41,604 bases of DNA from Zygnema cylindricum. Lineage: Eukaryota; Streptophyta; Zygnematophyceae; Zygnematales; Zygnemataceae. Within the stretch, counting starts at the first letter, position 1; the number at the start of each line of letters is the position of its first letter. Location: positions 393,362 to 434,965 of the forward strand of contig JBBHKE010003519.1 in assembly GCA_037447655.1 (NCBI GenBank), written 5' to 3'. The notes below the pieces were generated by a model. That model had not been told where the DNA came from. It made no database searches and saw nothing but the letters and a program-made list of their open reading frames with translations. Shown here piece by piece: positions 9,511 to 18,898 of the stretch. A program made the position numbers and the translations under genes.

Positions 9511-11478
9511 TATCATTCTAGTCAAACACCTAGTTGTCATGGATAAAGGGAAGTCATTTGACCCCTTGAAATATACGAAGAAGAATAGAATCAGATTTGA
9601 GTCTAAAGGTGAGGAAAACTCCGTCCTTCCCAAAAGGGACATAAGTGAAAAAGGGTTTACAAATTTAGGGCAGATCCAAGACACAAGAGAACCAACGAAA
9701 ACCTCACATATTCCTATGGACTTCGAGGAGACAGAAGAGGAACCGGATTCCATAGATAGGGGAGCCGATGAGATAGTTAGGAGAAATCCAAGACATCCCT
9801 CCTTCCCAGCTTTTGAGTTTGAAAGGGGGAGAAGGAGCAGCAAACGGTTTCAGGAAAAACATGCCACTCACAAGGTAACTAAGCTATCTCACCCAGATGA
9901 GCCTCAATCATACTCGGAGGCAGTAAACAGTCCGGAGAAAGACAAATGGATTAGAGCCATAAATGATGAGATCTCCTCTATCATGGAAGCAAATGAATGG
10001 GAACAAGCGGAGTATCCTCCGGACAGAAAACCGTTTGGTTGTAAATGGATGTTTAAACTAAACTGAACGCAGATAATACCATTGAGAGATATAAGGCTTG
10101 ATTCGTAGCAAAAGGGTTTACCCAAAAAGAGGGGATTGACTATGAAGAGACTTTTGCTCTAGTTGTTCGATTCCCATCAGCAAGTATTCTCTTTAGTCTG
10201 GCAACAGCAGAAGACATGGAATTACACCAGATGGACATTAAGACTGCTTTTCTTAATGGTGAGTTAGAGGAAGAAATTTCATGAGGGAACCAAATGGATT
10301 TGCGGAGAAAGGAGAAAAGAGCAAAGTCCGCATGCTCATAAAGTCCTTATATGGACTGAAGCACGCTCCCAGAGAGTCGAATAAGAAACTAGATGAGTTT
10401 CTCACCGGTCAAGGGTATATCCCAATCAGTTCTCGCCATTTTATCTATATGTTTGAGGATAAAAATGGTTTCATTTCTATTGCAATCGATGTGGATGATC
10501 TTCTTCTGCTCAGTAAGTCTTTGGAAGACATTAATAGGCTAAAGAAATATCTTAGAAAGCAGATTTGATATGAAGGATTTAGGTGAGGCAAGATACATTT
10601 TGGGGATCCAAAATGAGAGAGATAGGGGGAAAAGGATTATCTGACTTACTCAGAAAGAAGCAATAGATAATATGCTTGAGAAATTCCAGATGGAAAAGGC
10701 TAACAGTTGTACCCTCCCATGGACTTGAAAAAAGAAAGTGATGGGATTGTAGGAGGAGTGATGATCTTAGATGATCAGATGAGTCTAAAGGAGGTGGAAT
10801 TTATGAAGTCTATCCCTTATAGACAGGTTGTAGAAAGTTTGATCTATTTTATGAACTATACCAGGCCAGACATAGCGGCAGCAGTTGGACTACGCACTAA
10901 GAGTCTTAATGATCCTAGAAAGAGAGACTGGGAGGCAGCCAAGAGAGTCATAAGATATCTGGTGGGAACCAGAGAGTTATAGTTGCATTTGGGAGGGGAG
11001 CACACTGACATCACTACTTGGAGTGATGCCTGTTATTGGGATGCACCTATAAGAAGATGCACTTCTGGGTATGTGTTGTATGTGGGGGAAGGTGCTTGCT
11101 GTTGGAGTAGTAAGCAACAAAAAGTGGTTGCTCAGTCTACTATGAAGGTTGAGTACTGGCCTCTTGTTCTGCTATGAAAGAGTTGATGTGGGTCGAGTCC
11201 TTGTTGCAAGAACCGGGGTATATGAAAGAGGGTGTGAATGAAGTGTTTTGTGATAATCAAGCTGCCATTGCAATTGCAGCTAATCCAAAACATCATTTTA
11301 AGGCTAAGCATTTGGAAATAAGATTGAGTTTTGTGAGAGAAAAAGTTGAGAATAAGATTATGAATCTTATATATTTATCTGATGAGATAATGGTGGCTAA
11401 TATGATGAAAAAACTAGTGCCTTCTCCTAAGTTAAAATATTGCAGAGAAAAGTATGGACTAAAACAAAAGTTAAATTA
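9511..11478 (+). pseudogene. copia RT and RNase H remnant (element 2)
   Basis: Open stretch 9539-10066 covers the acidic linker (KLSHPDEPQSYSEAVNSPEKDKWIRAIN in part) and GCKWMFKLN, then a 1-bp deletion shifts frame. RT continues with [26 protein letters not shown] and DVDDLLLLSKS (the YVDD box has become DVDD), 10281-10568. After another shift come FEFMKSIPYRQVV-like sequence, TRPDIAAAVG and, past a TAG at 10980, the RNase H motifs WSDACYWDAPIRRC, CCWSSKQQKVVAQST and VFCDNQAAIAIAANPKHHFKAKH. It ends KLVPSPKLKYCREKYGLK. The same domain order as element 1 supports family A. Confidence 0.9.
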
Positions 11479-11483
11479 GACTA

Positions 11484-11497
11484 AAAAATAAGGGCAG
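11484..11497 (+). other. Polypurine tract of element 2
   Basis: AAAAAATAAGGGCAG (last 13-14 bases) directly precedes the 3' LTR; one G of the usual GGGG is C. Confidence 0.8.
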
Positions 11498-12506
11498 TGT
11501 TGGAACTATTAGATGTATAAAGGTATTTTCTAGGTCTAAACATATCATTATAAAAAGGAAAAGAAAAGGGCGGATAGCTTGCCTCCACCTCCTCTCTCTA
11601 ACCACCATTCCTATTGTAGTCATTGAAGGATAGAGAGGGTGGTTGAGCCATGGCTGCCTTAGTTAGCAAGTGGGACTAAAGAGTGACTTATGTCACTCTC
11701 AACAAAAGGTTGAGTCCGGCAGGACTTGAACCTCCGACCGGTAGAGTACAGCGTAGTCGTTAGCTCTATCTAATCTGTCGTAGAAGTCCGTTCAATTACT
11801 TGGGGTGTGATATATATTTCAACATGTACATGGTCCTGAAACTGATTATCTGAAAGGTGAACAAAGGAACATACAACTAGTCAAAGTTTCAGTACGGACG
11901 TCATTTCGCACGAAACAAATGAATCGGACATTTGTTTCGACGACCGACATTTAATGTCGGATTTATTCCGACGCCGTCTATCAGTGCCGAGATCGCGGAA
12001 TGGTCACTTTTGGCGTTTATGGACGTGGCATGACCTGGCGCCACGTGGAGGGATAATATTTGGTTGCACGAATTCAGGGGAGCATACGGACAGGTGGAAT
12101 GGAGACACGCGTCCACTCAGTGGCATTATCGTACACAGGTCGTACAGAAAGTACATTCGCCGTAGTACCTTTCTCTACCTTTACAGTTGTGTGATTGGTT
12201 CGTACTTTAGTAGACAGGGGTTCTGAGAGGGGTTTAGGACTTAATAAGTTTGGTAGGTAGACACCTCTCTCTTAGAGAGCTTTGTATAAAATTGGCATTT
12301 TTGCCGGCTCATAACTTATCGACAAGTTGGTTGTTTTCAGTGATTCTTTTTGTTGCGGACTCAGGGGAGTCCAAGTTGCACAGGGGTGCAGTTAGACTGT
12401 CAGTTTCCCTTTGTGGGCAGTAGTGGTTCTTGATTGCAGTGGGTTAGTTAAAAACTATTTACAGGCTTCTTGAATACTGTAGTCCAATAGAGGGCACAGA
12501 ATTGCA
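11498..12506 (+). repeat. 3' LTR of element 2
   Basis: 1009 bp from TGTTGGAACT to ATTGCA. It contains the tRNA-like module (11708-11784), the inverted repeat CGAAACAAATG (11911-11921) with CATTTGTTTCG (11929-11939), G-box CCACGTGG (12041-12048), ACGCGTCC (about 12107) and the U5 hairpins. The gag ATG equivalent at 12487 is mutated to ATA. Confidence 0.9.
11708..11784 (-). other. tRNA-like module in element 2 3' LTR (antisense)
   Basis: Minus strand: CGACAGATTAGATAGAGC (A-box-like) and GGTTCAAGTCC (B box) at 11722-11732. The B-box change from CGAG to CAAG is still within consensus. Confidence 0.62.
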
Positions 12507-12709
12507 AATAGTTATCAGTATTAATGTTATGTTGGATAAACCCATCGGACCCAAAATAGTGCTCGTAAAAGCTATATGTTTTTCTACACTAATGATTCCT
12601 TTACAGTAACAACAATTCATGGTGTAGCTTAATGGCCATCCTTTCAAAGTCATATTCGGTTAAAAGATTGATTTTAAGTCGGCAAAAAATGGATTTATAC
12701 CATAGTTGT
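12507..12709. repeat. Repeat R, copy 2, left part
   Basis: Begins AATAGTTATCAG directly after the element 2 LTR and matches 5254-5460. It ends with GTTGT, the target site duplicated by element 3; the repeat resumes at 18899. Confidence 0.85.
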
Positions 12710-13595
12710 TGAAATTCTGTGGTCTCCATTGACCCACAGAATGAGCAGCCTATGTAAAGCCTCTAGGATAATATTTGCCCCTTCTACTTTCCCGCTGAAT
12801 AAGCGCCGCCCAAGCACACAAACATTCTGACCACTCTCACCGTTGTGAGGACAAGACTCCCCTGAGTCAAACGCAAAAAGAATCACTGAATTTGCTCACC
12901 CGAGCAGTAAGTTATGGCTAGTCAAAGATGACCTTTATAGTTACAAGCTCTCTTAGAGAGAGAGGTACCTAAATATTACTAAGTCTTGGTCTGCCTACTC
13001 ACGACTACCTACTATTAAACCCTAGTCCAATAGGAACACTATAAAGTACAAGAAGGTACAATGGGCGATGTACTTATTGTACAACCATTGTACAACAAGG
13101 TCTATAAGGTGACACCTGTCATATCGAAAGCCATGGTTCCTCCTCCCATCTTCTCCGATATCAAATAATGTGGCGCCACGTGGCACCGCGTGACGCTATA
13201 TCCATATGCCGCCAAAAAGCTCACTTCGCGTGGCGGCTATAATGCCGGCCGTCCGATCAAAACATATTTTACACGGTTCAGATTCGCGTACATGGAGAAA
13301 TTGCTCATTTTGGTTAGTCGGTTGTTAATTAGCTGTTTCGTTAATGTTTATATATTTATGAAACCCGTCACGTGTATCGTTTCGTAACGCCTTAATGGTT
13401 AAGGCGTAGGCTATAAAGTATCTAGAGGTCACAGGTGTCTACACCTAGGCATCATTTTAGCCAAAATACCCTTAACAGCAAAAACTGCCACTTTCTAAAT
13501 ATGGCGGCAGCCATGGCGCGCCTTTGATCCTTACTCTCTTTCTTTAAAACAAAACTAAAATAGGGAAGTGAACTATTAATTACCTCTTTTCAACA
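12710..13595 (-). repeat. 3' LTR of element 3 (family C)
   Basis: In element orientation it runs from TGTTGAAAAG (13595) to CAGAATTTCA (12710). It contains G-box CCACGTGG (13176-13183), a tRNA-like module on the opposite strand (13385-13450), the CTCTCTTAGAGAGAGAG hairpin near 12950 and GACTC..GAGTC hairpin near 12850-12866. Confidence 0.93.
13385..13450 (+). other. tRNA-like module in element 3 3' LTR (antisense to element)
   Basis: Plus strand reads ACGCCTTAATGGTTAAGGCG, like the D-arm of tRNA-Ser/Leu (GCCGAGTGGTTAAGGCG), and is also a perfect 9-bp palindromic stem. The expected B box about 35 nt on (AGGTCACAGGTGTCTACACC) is degraded here but recognisable in the other LTR. Confidence 0.5.
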
Positions 13596-13608
13596 CTCCC
13601 CTTAATTC
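13596..13608 (-). other. Polypurine tract of element 3
   Basis: Reverse complement AATTAAGGGGAG lies directly before the 3' LTR of this minus-strand element. Confidence 0.85.
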
Positions 13609-13639
13609 TTAGTCACTTTTCAATTTTAATCCACAGTTT

Positions 13640-13834
13640 TCTCTGCAATAAATCAACTTAGGGGAAGGCACTGCTTTTGTCATCATGTCTGCAATCATTT
13701 CTCTATCAGTTTTATGAACCAGTTAAATAATTTTATTTTCTACCTTCTCTCTGACAAAGCTTAGTCTAATATCCATATGCTTAGCTTTGTAGTGATGTTT
13801 CGGATTAGCTGCAATCGAGATAGCAGCTTGATTA
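13640..13834 (-). pseudogene. copia RNase H C-terminus, out of frame (element 3)
   Basis: After the frame change near 13835-13850 the usual end of copia pol is readable in another frame: RDNQAAISIAANPKHHYKAK, MDIRLSFVREKVENKII, a TAA, then LVHKTDREMIADMMTKAV and PSPKLIYCREN. The D of RDNQAA is the last catalytic RNase H Asp. Compared with element 2 (YMKEGVNEVFCDNQ), about four codons plus one frame position are lost just before it. Confidence 0.85.
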
Positions 13835-14608
13835 TCACGAAAAACATTTTGTGAACCCAAGTTCTTCAAGAAGAGATTTAACCCACATTAATTCTTTGGT
13901 GGCAGCACAGGAAGCCATGTATTCAGCCTCCATAGTGGACTGAGCAACTACTTTTTGTTGCTTGCTACTCCAACAACATGCACCGGATCCAATTTGCAAC
14001 ACATATCCAGTCGTACACCTCCTTAAAGGCACATCTCCATAACTAGCATCACTCCAAGTGGTGATGTCAGTGTGCTCCCCTCCCAAATGCAACCATAATT
14101 CCCTTCTCCCCACCAGATACCTCTTCACCCTTTTGGAAGCCTCCCAATCTCTCTTTCTTGGTTCATTTAGATTTCTACTAAGGACACCTACAGCTGCAGC
14201 TATATCCGGACGGGTACAGTTCATAAAATAAATTAAACTGCCTACAATCTGCCGATAAGGGATATTTTCCATAAATTTTCTTTCTATCTCGTCCATCTCA
14301 TCATTAATGATGAATATTCCTCCCTCTTCACTCCCCTCACTCACTTTCTTCAAATCCATGGGAGTAGGACATCCGTTTGCTTTCTCTATTTGAAATTTTT
14401 TTAGCATATTATCGATTGCTTCTTTTTGAGTGAGTTTTATAATTCTATTCCCTCTATCTCTCTCCCTCTGAATTCCCAAAATGTACTTTGCTTCGCCAAG
14501 ATCTTTCATATCAAAACTGCTTCTAAGATCCGTTTTTAGTTTGTTAATTTTATCTAACGACTTGCTTAAGACCAACAAATCATCCACATAAATAGCAATA
14601 AATATCAC
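13835..14608 (-). CDS. copia RT C-terminus and RNase H (element 3 pol, second part)
   Basis: 257 codons in the same frame as the large ORF upstream, separated from it by a single TGA at 14654-14656 and about 15 more codons. It starts at the catalytic box IAIYVDDLLVLSKS (both Asp kept), then SFDMKDLGEAKYILGIQRERDRG, the connection TRPDIAAAVGVLSRNLNEPRKRDWEA, and RNase H motifs WSDASYGDVPLRRCTTGYV and QSTMEAEYMASCAATKEL (Asp and Glu kept). It ends abnormally at LGFTKCFS by frameshift. The first codon listed is only where the open frame can start; in the ancestral element this was an internal part of one Gag-Pol polyprotein. RT and RNase H convert element RNA to cDNA in cytoplasmic particles. 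Confidence 0.88.
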   Translation of the reverse strand: MIFIAIYVDDLLVLSKSLDKINKLKTDLRSSFDMKDLGEAKYILGIQRERDRGNRIIKLTQKEAIDNMLKKFQIEKANGCPTPMDLKKVSEGSEEGGIFIINDEMDEIERKFMENIPYRQIVGSLIYFMNCTRPDIAAAVGVLSRNLNEPRKRDWEASKRVKRYLVGRRELWLHLGGEHTDITTWSDASYGDVPLRRCTTGYVLQIGSGACCWSSKQQKVVAQSTMEAEYMASCAATKELMWVKSLLEELGFTKCFS

Positions 14609-14653
14609 TCCATTCTCATCCTCAAATAAATATATAGAGTGATCTGAACTAAT

Positions 14654-17600
14654 TCATATATACCCCAAACCGGTCAGAAATTCGTCGAGCTTTATATTCC
14701 ACTGTCGCGGGGCTTGCTTAAGCCCATAGAGTGATTTTATCAGTTTGCAAACTTTGTTTTCTTCCCCGCTTTCCACGAATCCTTTCGGTTGCCTCATGTA
14801 AATTTCTTCTTCCAACTCTCCGTGCAAAAAGGCAGTTTTAATATCCATCTGGTGGATTTCCATATCCTCCGCTGCGGCTATACTTAAAAGGATTCTAACA
14901 AAAGGAAATCTGACTACAGGTGCAAAGGTTTCTTCGTAGTCTATCCCCTCTTTCTGTGTATAACCTTTTGCAACTAACCTAGCTTTGTACCTCTCAATGG
15001 TATTATCCGGGTTTAATTTAAGTTTAAACACCCACTTACATCCGATCGGTTTTCGGTCCGGTGGACAATCTACCAACTCCCATGTATTGGCTTCCATGAT
15101 AGAGGCCATTTCTTCATTTATAGCTGTGATCCACCGGCTACTTTCTGGAGTGTTTATGGCCTCTAAGTATGTTTGAGGTTCATCTGGGTGAGACATCTTT
15201 GTGAGTTCGTTATTTACTTGTCTTTCTTGAAGTCGTTTACTACTTCTTCTTCCCCCTTCAAAATCGGACGCCGGTATGGAAGGCATTCTTGGGTTTCGTT
15301 TTGGGAAATTTTCAGCTTCCCTATCTTCGAATTCCGGTGTCTCATCAAGTTCCTCATCGGTTTCCACTTCGTATTGTGGCGTTGCCTCAGATGTTGTCCT
15401 TTCCTCCTTCTCCTTTGGTAGATCTGCAGATTTTTCTTTTTCTCCCTCTTCCTTCTCTTCATTTTCAAAGTCAAAGTCAGAAAACTGATCCGTTTCAAAT
15501 CTGATTTTGACTTCCTTATTATATTTGAATGGATCAATGGACTTCTCTTCATTCATCACCACTATGTGTTTTACCAAAATTATATCTCTCTTTTTCAAGT
15601 CATACACTCGGTATCCTTTTGTGCTCTCATCATATCCTACAAGATATCCTGGTTTCCCTCTTCCCTCTAACTTCCATTTAGTCTTATCGGAATCCAAACT
15701 GTAGACTTGACTTCCGAACACTCTCAAACTAGACAAATCAGGCTTTCTTCCTGTCCACCTCTCATACGGAGTTTCCTCCTTATTTGCTGAAGTTAGGTCT
15801 CTATTTTTGATGAAATTAGCATAGTTCATAGACTCAGCCCAAAATTGCAGCCCTATCCTCTTATCACTTAACATACTTCTGGACATATCTCCTAAAGTTC
15901 TATTCACTCTTTCTGCTACTCCATTTTGTTCCGGATTATAGGGAACAGTTTTCTCATGATGAATTCCTTCTTCTTTAAGATATTCTTCAAAATCCCTTGA
16001 GTTGTATTCTTTCCCATTATCACTTCTTATCTCTTTTATTGAGGTTTCATGTAGCTTTTCACTCCATACTTTATACTTTTTGAAACATCTTAATACCTCT
16101 GACTTATGTCTGAGAAAGTATACCTTCGTGTATCTAGACCAATCATCTGTGATAGTTAACATCCATCTCTTCCCCCTATGTGAGGCATACCTAGCAGGTC
16201 CCCAAACATCAGTGTGAACTAGATCTAATACTTTCTCTCTCCTAAATGTGGTTGCCTTTGGAAATGGAAGTCTATGAATCTTCCCTTGGGCACATCCACT
16301 ACAATCATCAAAGGTCTCATCATCTTCAAAAGTAATACCCTCCACTATTCCATTTTTCTTCATTTTCTTTAATCTATCAAGATGCACATGCCCCAACCTT
16401 TTATGCCAAAGCATCATCTCACTTGCACACGAGTAGAGAACACTCTTTTCATTGCAAAGTAGAATTTTGAACATTCCTTGACTGCCCTTCTCAGCTATGA
16501 AATAAACCTCATTATCAAAGCTTGCTGTGAAGATTCCTTTCCTAGTTCCTGTTTCAAACTCCTTTTCATCTAGGACAGCTATTGAGACTAGGTTCTTGCT
16601 AAGTTGTGGAATGTAAAGAACGTCTGAGAGTGTTACAATTGAGGCCTTTCCATCAACTAGAACCTTCAAGTCAACAGTTCCAACAAGACTTGTGGTTTCT
16701 ACTCTACCATCTCCGTACTCTATCTCAACTGTTGGGATCTTTCTCAGTTTAGTGAACCATCGCTTATCTTTGCACATATGCATTGAAGCCCCTGAGTCTA
16801 TGATCCACCCATCGTCGGGTGGATCCCTCTTACCTCCGAAAGCACACTTTTTTCTCCGTGGAATGTCGACATGCTTTTCAGTGTTTTTCGGATTAAGGAG
16901 AAGCTCCTCAAGCTCCTCTTCAGGTTTAGTTTTTTCTTCCACTTCCTCATCGCGAACTTGAGTCAGGAAAGCCTTTTTCTTTCCTCCGTCCTTTGAGGTT
17001 CCTTGACCATCTTCCAGTCGAAGATTTGCAAGTCTGACACAATCTGCCATATAGTGTCCCGGTTTCTTGCAGAAGTGACATAATCCTCCTTGAGAAGTTC
17101 CTCTCCCCTGTCTATCAAATCTGCCACCTCCTTGTCCTCTTCCACCAAAGTTTCGATAAGGATCTTTCCCTCTCTCCTCATCACGCTTCCGCCAATCAGC
17201 TCCTGCAGACAATGCTTGAACACTTGGACTCCCTCTCCTAAGCTCTATGGTGCTTTCTTTCACTAAAATCATTCCCACAGTGTCATCCCAATTCCAATTG
17301 CTATCTCCTATGTCCTGCAATCGGTTAATGATATTCTCATACTCTTCAGGTAGTTTCATCATTAATGTGTTCACTCTTTGTCTCTCAGACCATGAGTTAC
17401 CTGCACTCTCTAACTCTCCAAACAATGCTCCTAAATCATTACAATAATTATCCATACTTCCTCCCTTATAAGTATAAGCTGCAATCTTATTTTCTGCCAA
17501 CTGTTGCTGCTGCAATGATCCACTCTTATATTTGTTAACTAGTGATATCCAAATCTGAGATAACGACTTGACATGCATAAGTGGAATGGCAATGCCCTTT

Positions 17601-18031
17601 GCTACACTTTTAAGAATTAAGAGCTTAGCAACCTTGTCTTTGTAGTTCCACTTTTCATACTCTGATCTTTCGGTCTGAACCCTTGTCGTTGCTGCTCGTG
17701 GTGCTGCTGCCGGTATCGCCTTCGGCAATGGTGTTACTTGAGTTGCAACTCCTTCCTTTTCTCCTTCCATGAAAATCTCTTCTCCGTCCTCATCTTCATC
17801 CTTGGTGATGGTGGCAGATGTTCTACCAACTGTAGAGGCGGAGGTGCCAGAAAAACGTGTCCCTCCAAACCCAGGTGGAGGTGGGCATCGAATTTGTCCA
17901 GACACTATGCCCCATAGATGCTTCTCAAATAGTTCTCCCTCCATCATCATTTCCCAATAAAGAAAGTCTGATCCATCAAATATGGGCACCCTAGAGGGTG
18001 GGCCCATAACCTGAAATTCTGTGGTCTCCAT
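14654..18031 (-). CDS. copia Gag-Pol polyprotein, gag through RT (element 3)
   Basis: 1125 codons open from an ATG that lies 20 nt inside the 5' LTR and reads through the primer-binding site (MG at residues 9-10 onward is encoded by it). Order: gag N-terminus VPIFDGSDFLYW (15-26); gag core about 120-260; zinc knuckle C318-X2-C-X4-H-X4-C331; aspartic protease D412-S-G-A; pre-integrase zinc finger H543, H548, C577, C580; integrase core D608, D671, E707 (DD35E); acidic linker about 850-915; RT from about 965 with WELVDCPPDRKPIGCKWVFK, D1063 in QMDIKTAF and [10 protein letters not shown]. It stops at TGA after GLGYI, before the YVDD box that lies in the next segment. All catalytic residues seen are intact. 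Copia elements normally make one Gag-Pol ORF, so this TGA is a lesion or, less likely, a read-through stop. Confidence 0.93.
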   Translation of the reverse strand: METTEFQVMGPPSRVPIFDGSDFLYWEMMMEGELFEKHLWGIVSGQIRCPPPPGFGGTRFSGTSASTVGRTSATITKDEDEDGEEIFMEGEKEGVATQVTPLPKAIPAAAPRAATTRVQTERSEYEKWNYKDKVAKLLILKSVAKGIAIPLMHVKSLSQIWISLVNKYKSGSLQQQQLAENKIAAYTYKGGSMDNYCNDLGALFGELESAGNSWSERQRVNTLMMKLPEEYENIINRLQDIGDSNWNWDDTVGMILVKESTIELRRGSPSVQALSAGADWRKRDEERGKDPYRNFGGRGQGGGRFDRQGRGTSQGGLCHFCKKPGHYMADCVRLANLRLEDGQGTSKDGGKKKAFLTQVRDEEVEEKTKPEEELEELLLNPKNTEKHVDIPRRKKCAFGGKRDPPDDGWIIDSGASMHMCKDKRWFTKLRKIPTVEIEYGDGRVETTSLVGTVDLKVLVDGKASIVTLSDVLYIPQLSKNLVSIAVLDEKEFETGTRKGIFTASFDNEVYFIAEKGSQGMFKILLCNEKSVLYSCASEMMLWHKRLGHVHLDRLKKMKKNGIVEGITFEDDETFDDCSGCAQGKIHRLPFPKATTFRREKVLDLVHTDVWGPARYASHRGKRWMLTITDDWSRYTKVYFLRHKSEVLRCFKKYKVWSEKLHETSIKEIRSDNGKEYNSRDFEEYLKEEGIHHEKTVPYNPEQNGVAERVNRTLGDMSRSMLSDKRIGLQFWAESMNYANFIKNRDLTSANKEETPYERWTGRKPDLSSLRVFGSQVYSLDSDKTKWKLEGRGKPGYLVGYDESTKGYRVYDLKKRDIILVKHIVVMNEEKSIDPFKYNKEVKIRFETDQFSDFDFENEEKEEGEKEKSADLPKEKEERTTSEATPQYEVETDEELDETPEFEDREAENFPKRNPRMPSIPASDFEGGRRSSKRLQERQVNNELTKMSHPDEPQTYLEAINTPESSRWITAINEEMASIMEANTWELVDCPPDRKPIGCKWVFKLKLNPDNTIERYKARLVAKGYTQKEGIDYEETFAPVVRFPFVRILLSIAAAEDMEIHQMDIKTAFLHGELEEEIYMRQPKGFVESGEENKVCKLIKSLYGLKQAPRQWNIKLDEFLTGLGYI
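17999..18011 (-). other. Primer-binding site of element 3 (half-tRNA type)
   Basis: In element sense GGTTATGGGCCCA, immediately after the 5' LTR. It is the exact complement of TGGGCCCATAACC, the anticodon arm and loop of plant-type initiator tRNA-Met. Drosophila copia and yeast Ty5 prime from this region using a tRNA cleaved in the anticodon loop. Confidence 0.8.
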
Positions 18032-18898
18032 TGACCCACAGAATGAGCAGCCTATGTAAAGCCTCTCGGATAATATTTGCCCCTTCTACTTTCCCGCTGA
18101 ATAAGCGCCGCCCAGGCACACAAATATTCTGACTACTCTCACCCTTGTTAGGACAAGACTCCCTTGAGTTAAACGCAAAAAGAATCACTGAATTTGCTCA
18201 CCCGAGCAGTAAGTTATGGCTGGTCAAAGATGACCTTTATAGTTACAAGCTCTCTTAGAGAGAGAGGTACCTAAATATTACTAAGTCTCGGTCTGCCTAC
18301 TCACGACTACCTACTATTAAACCCTAGTCCAATACGAACACTATATAGTACAAGAAGGTACAATGGGCGATGTACTTATTGTACAACCATTGTACGACAA
18401 GGTCTACAATGTGACACCTGTCATATCGGAAGCCATGGTTCCTCCTCCTATCTTCTCCGATATCAAATAATGTGGCGCCACGTGGCACCGCGTGACGCTA
18501 TATCCGTATGCCGCCAAAAATCTCACTTCGCGTGGCGGCTATAATGCCGGCCGTCCGATCAAAACATATTTTACACGGTTAAGATTCGCGTACATGCAGA
18601 AATTGCTCATTTTGGTTAGTCTGCTGTTAATTAGCTGTTTCGTTAATGTTTATATATTTATGAAACCCGTCATGTGTATCGTTTCCTAACGCCTTAATGG
18701 TTAAGGCGTGCTATATAGAATCTAGAGATCAAGGTTCAAATATAGACCTAGGTATCATTTTAGCCAAAATATCCTTAACTGCAAAAGCTGCCTCTTTCTA
18801 AATATGGCGGCAGCCATGGCGCGCCTTTGATCCTTACTCTCTTTCTTTAAAACAAAACTAAAATAGGGAAGTGAACTATTAATTACCTCTTTTCAACA
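18012..18898 (-). repeat. 5' LTR of element 3 (family C)
   Basis: 887 bp, TG...CA ends, about 95% identical to 12710-13595. It carries the better-preserved tRNA-like module, G-box CCACGTGG (18478-18485) and, in its last 20 nt, the gag start codon (18029-18031). Confidence 0.94.
18688..18753 (+). other. tRNA-like module in element 3 5' LTR (antisense to element)
   Basis: Plus strand has ACGCCTTAATGGTTAAGGCG (Ser/Leu-type D-arm) and, 25-35 nt later, AAGGTTCAAATATAGACC (18731-18748), a B-box/T-arm-like sequence (consensus GGTTCAANTCC). No full acceptor stem is visible. Confidence 0.6.

Larger units (their letters stand above)
6300..12506 (+). mobile_element. Element 2: complete but degenerate Ty1/copia (family A)
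   Basis: 5' LTR, half-tRNA primer-binding site, gag-pol remnant in copia order, polypurine tract and 3' LTR are all present on the plus strand. The LTRs differ at roughly 10% of sites in the first 360 bp, making it older than element 3 (about 5%) and the gypsy element (about 1.6%). The first ~10 bases of the 5' LTR do not match the 3' LTR start (TGTTGGAACT), so the left edge is approximate. No short TSD is visible; instead both edges abut copies of repeat R. Confidence 0.9.
12710..18898 (-). mobile_element. Element 3: nearly complete Ty1/copia (family C), minus strand
   Basis: Two LTRs of 886-887 bp flank a gag-pol of about 4.3 kb. The element interrupts repeat R and is bounded by a 5-bp direct duplication gttgt (12705-12709 and 18899-18903), the hallmark of integrase-mediated insertion. 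LTR divergence is about 5% by eye. The polypurine tract and half-tRNA primer-binding site are intact. The coding region has few lesions: one in-frame TGA in RT, a small deletion with frame change in RNase H and a TAA near the C-terminus. Confidence 0.96.
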
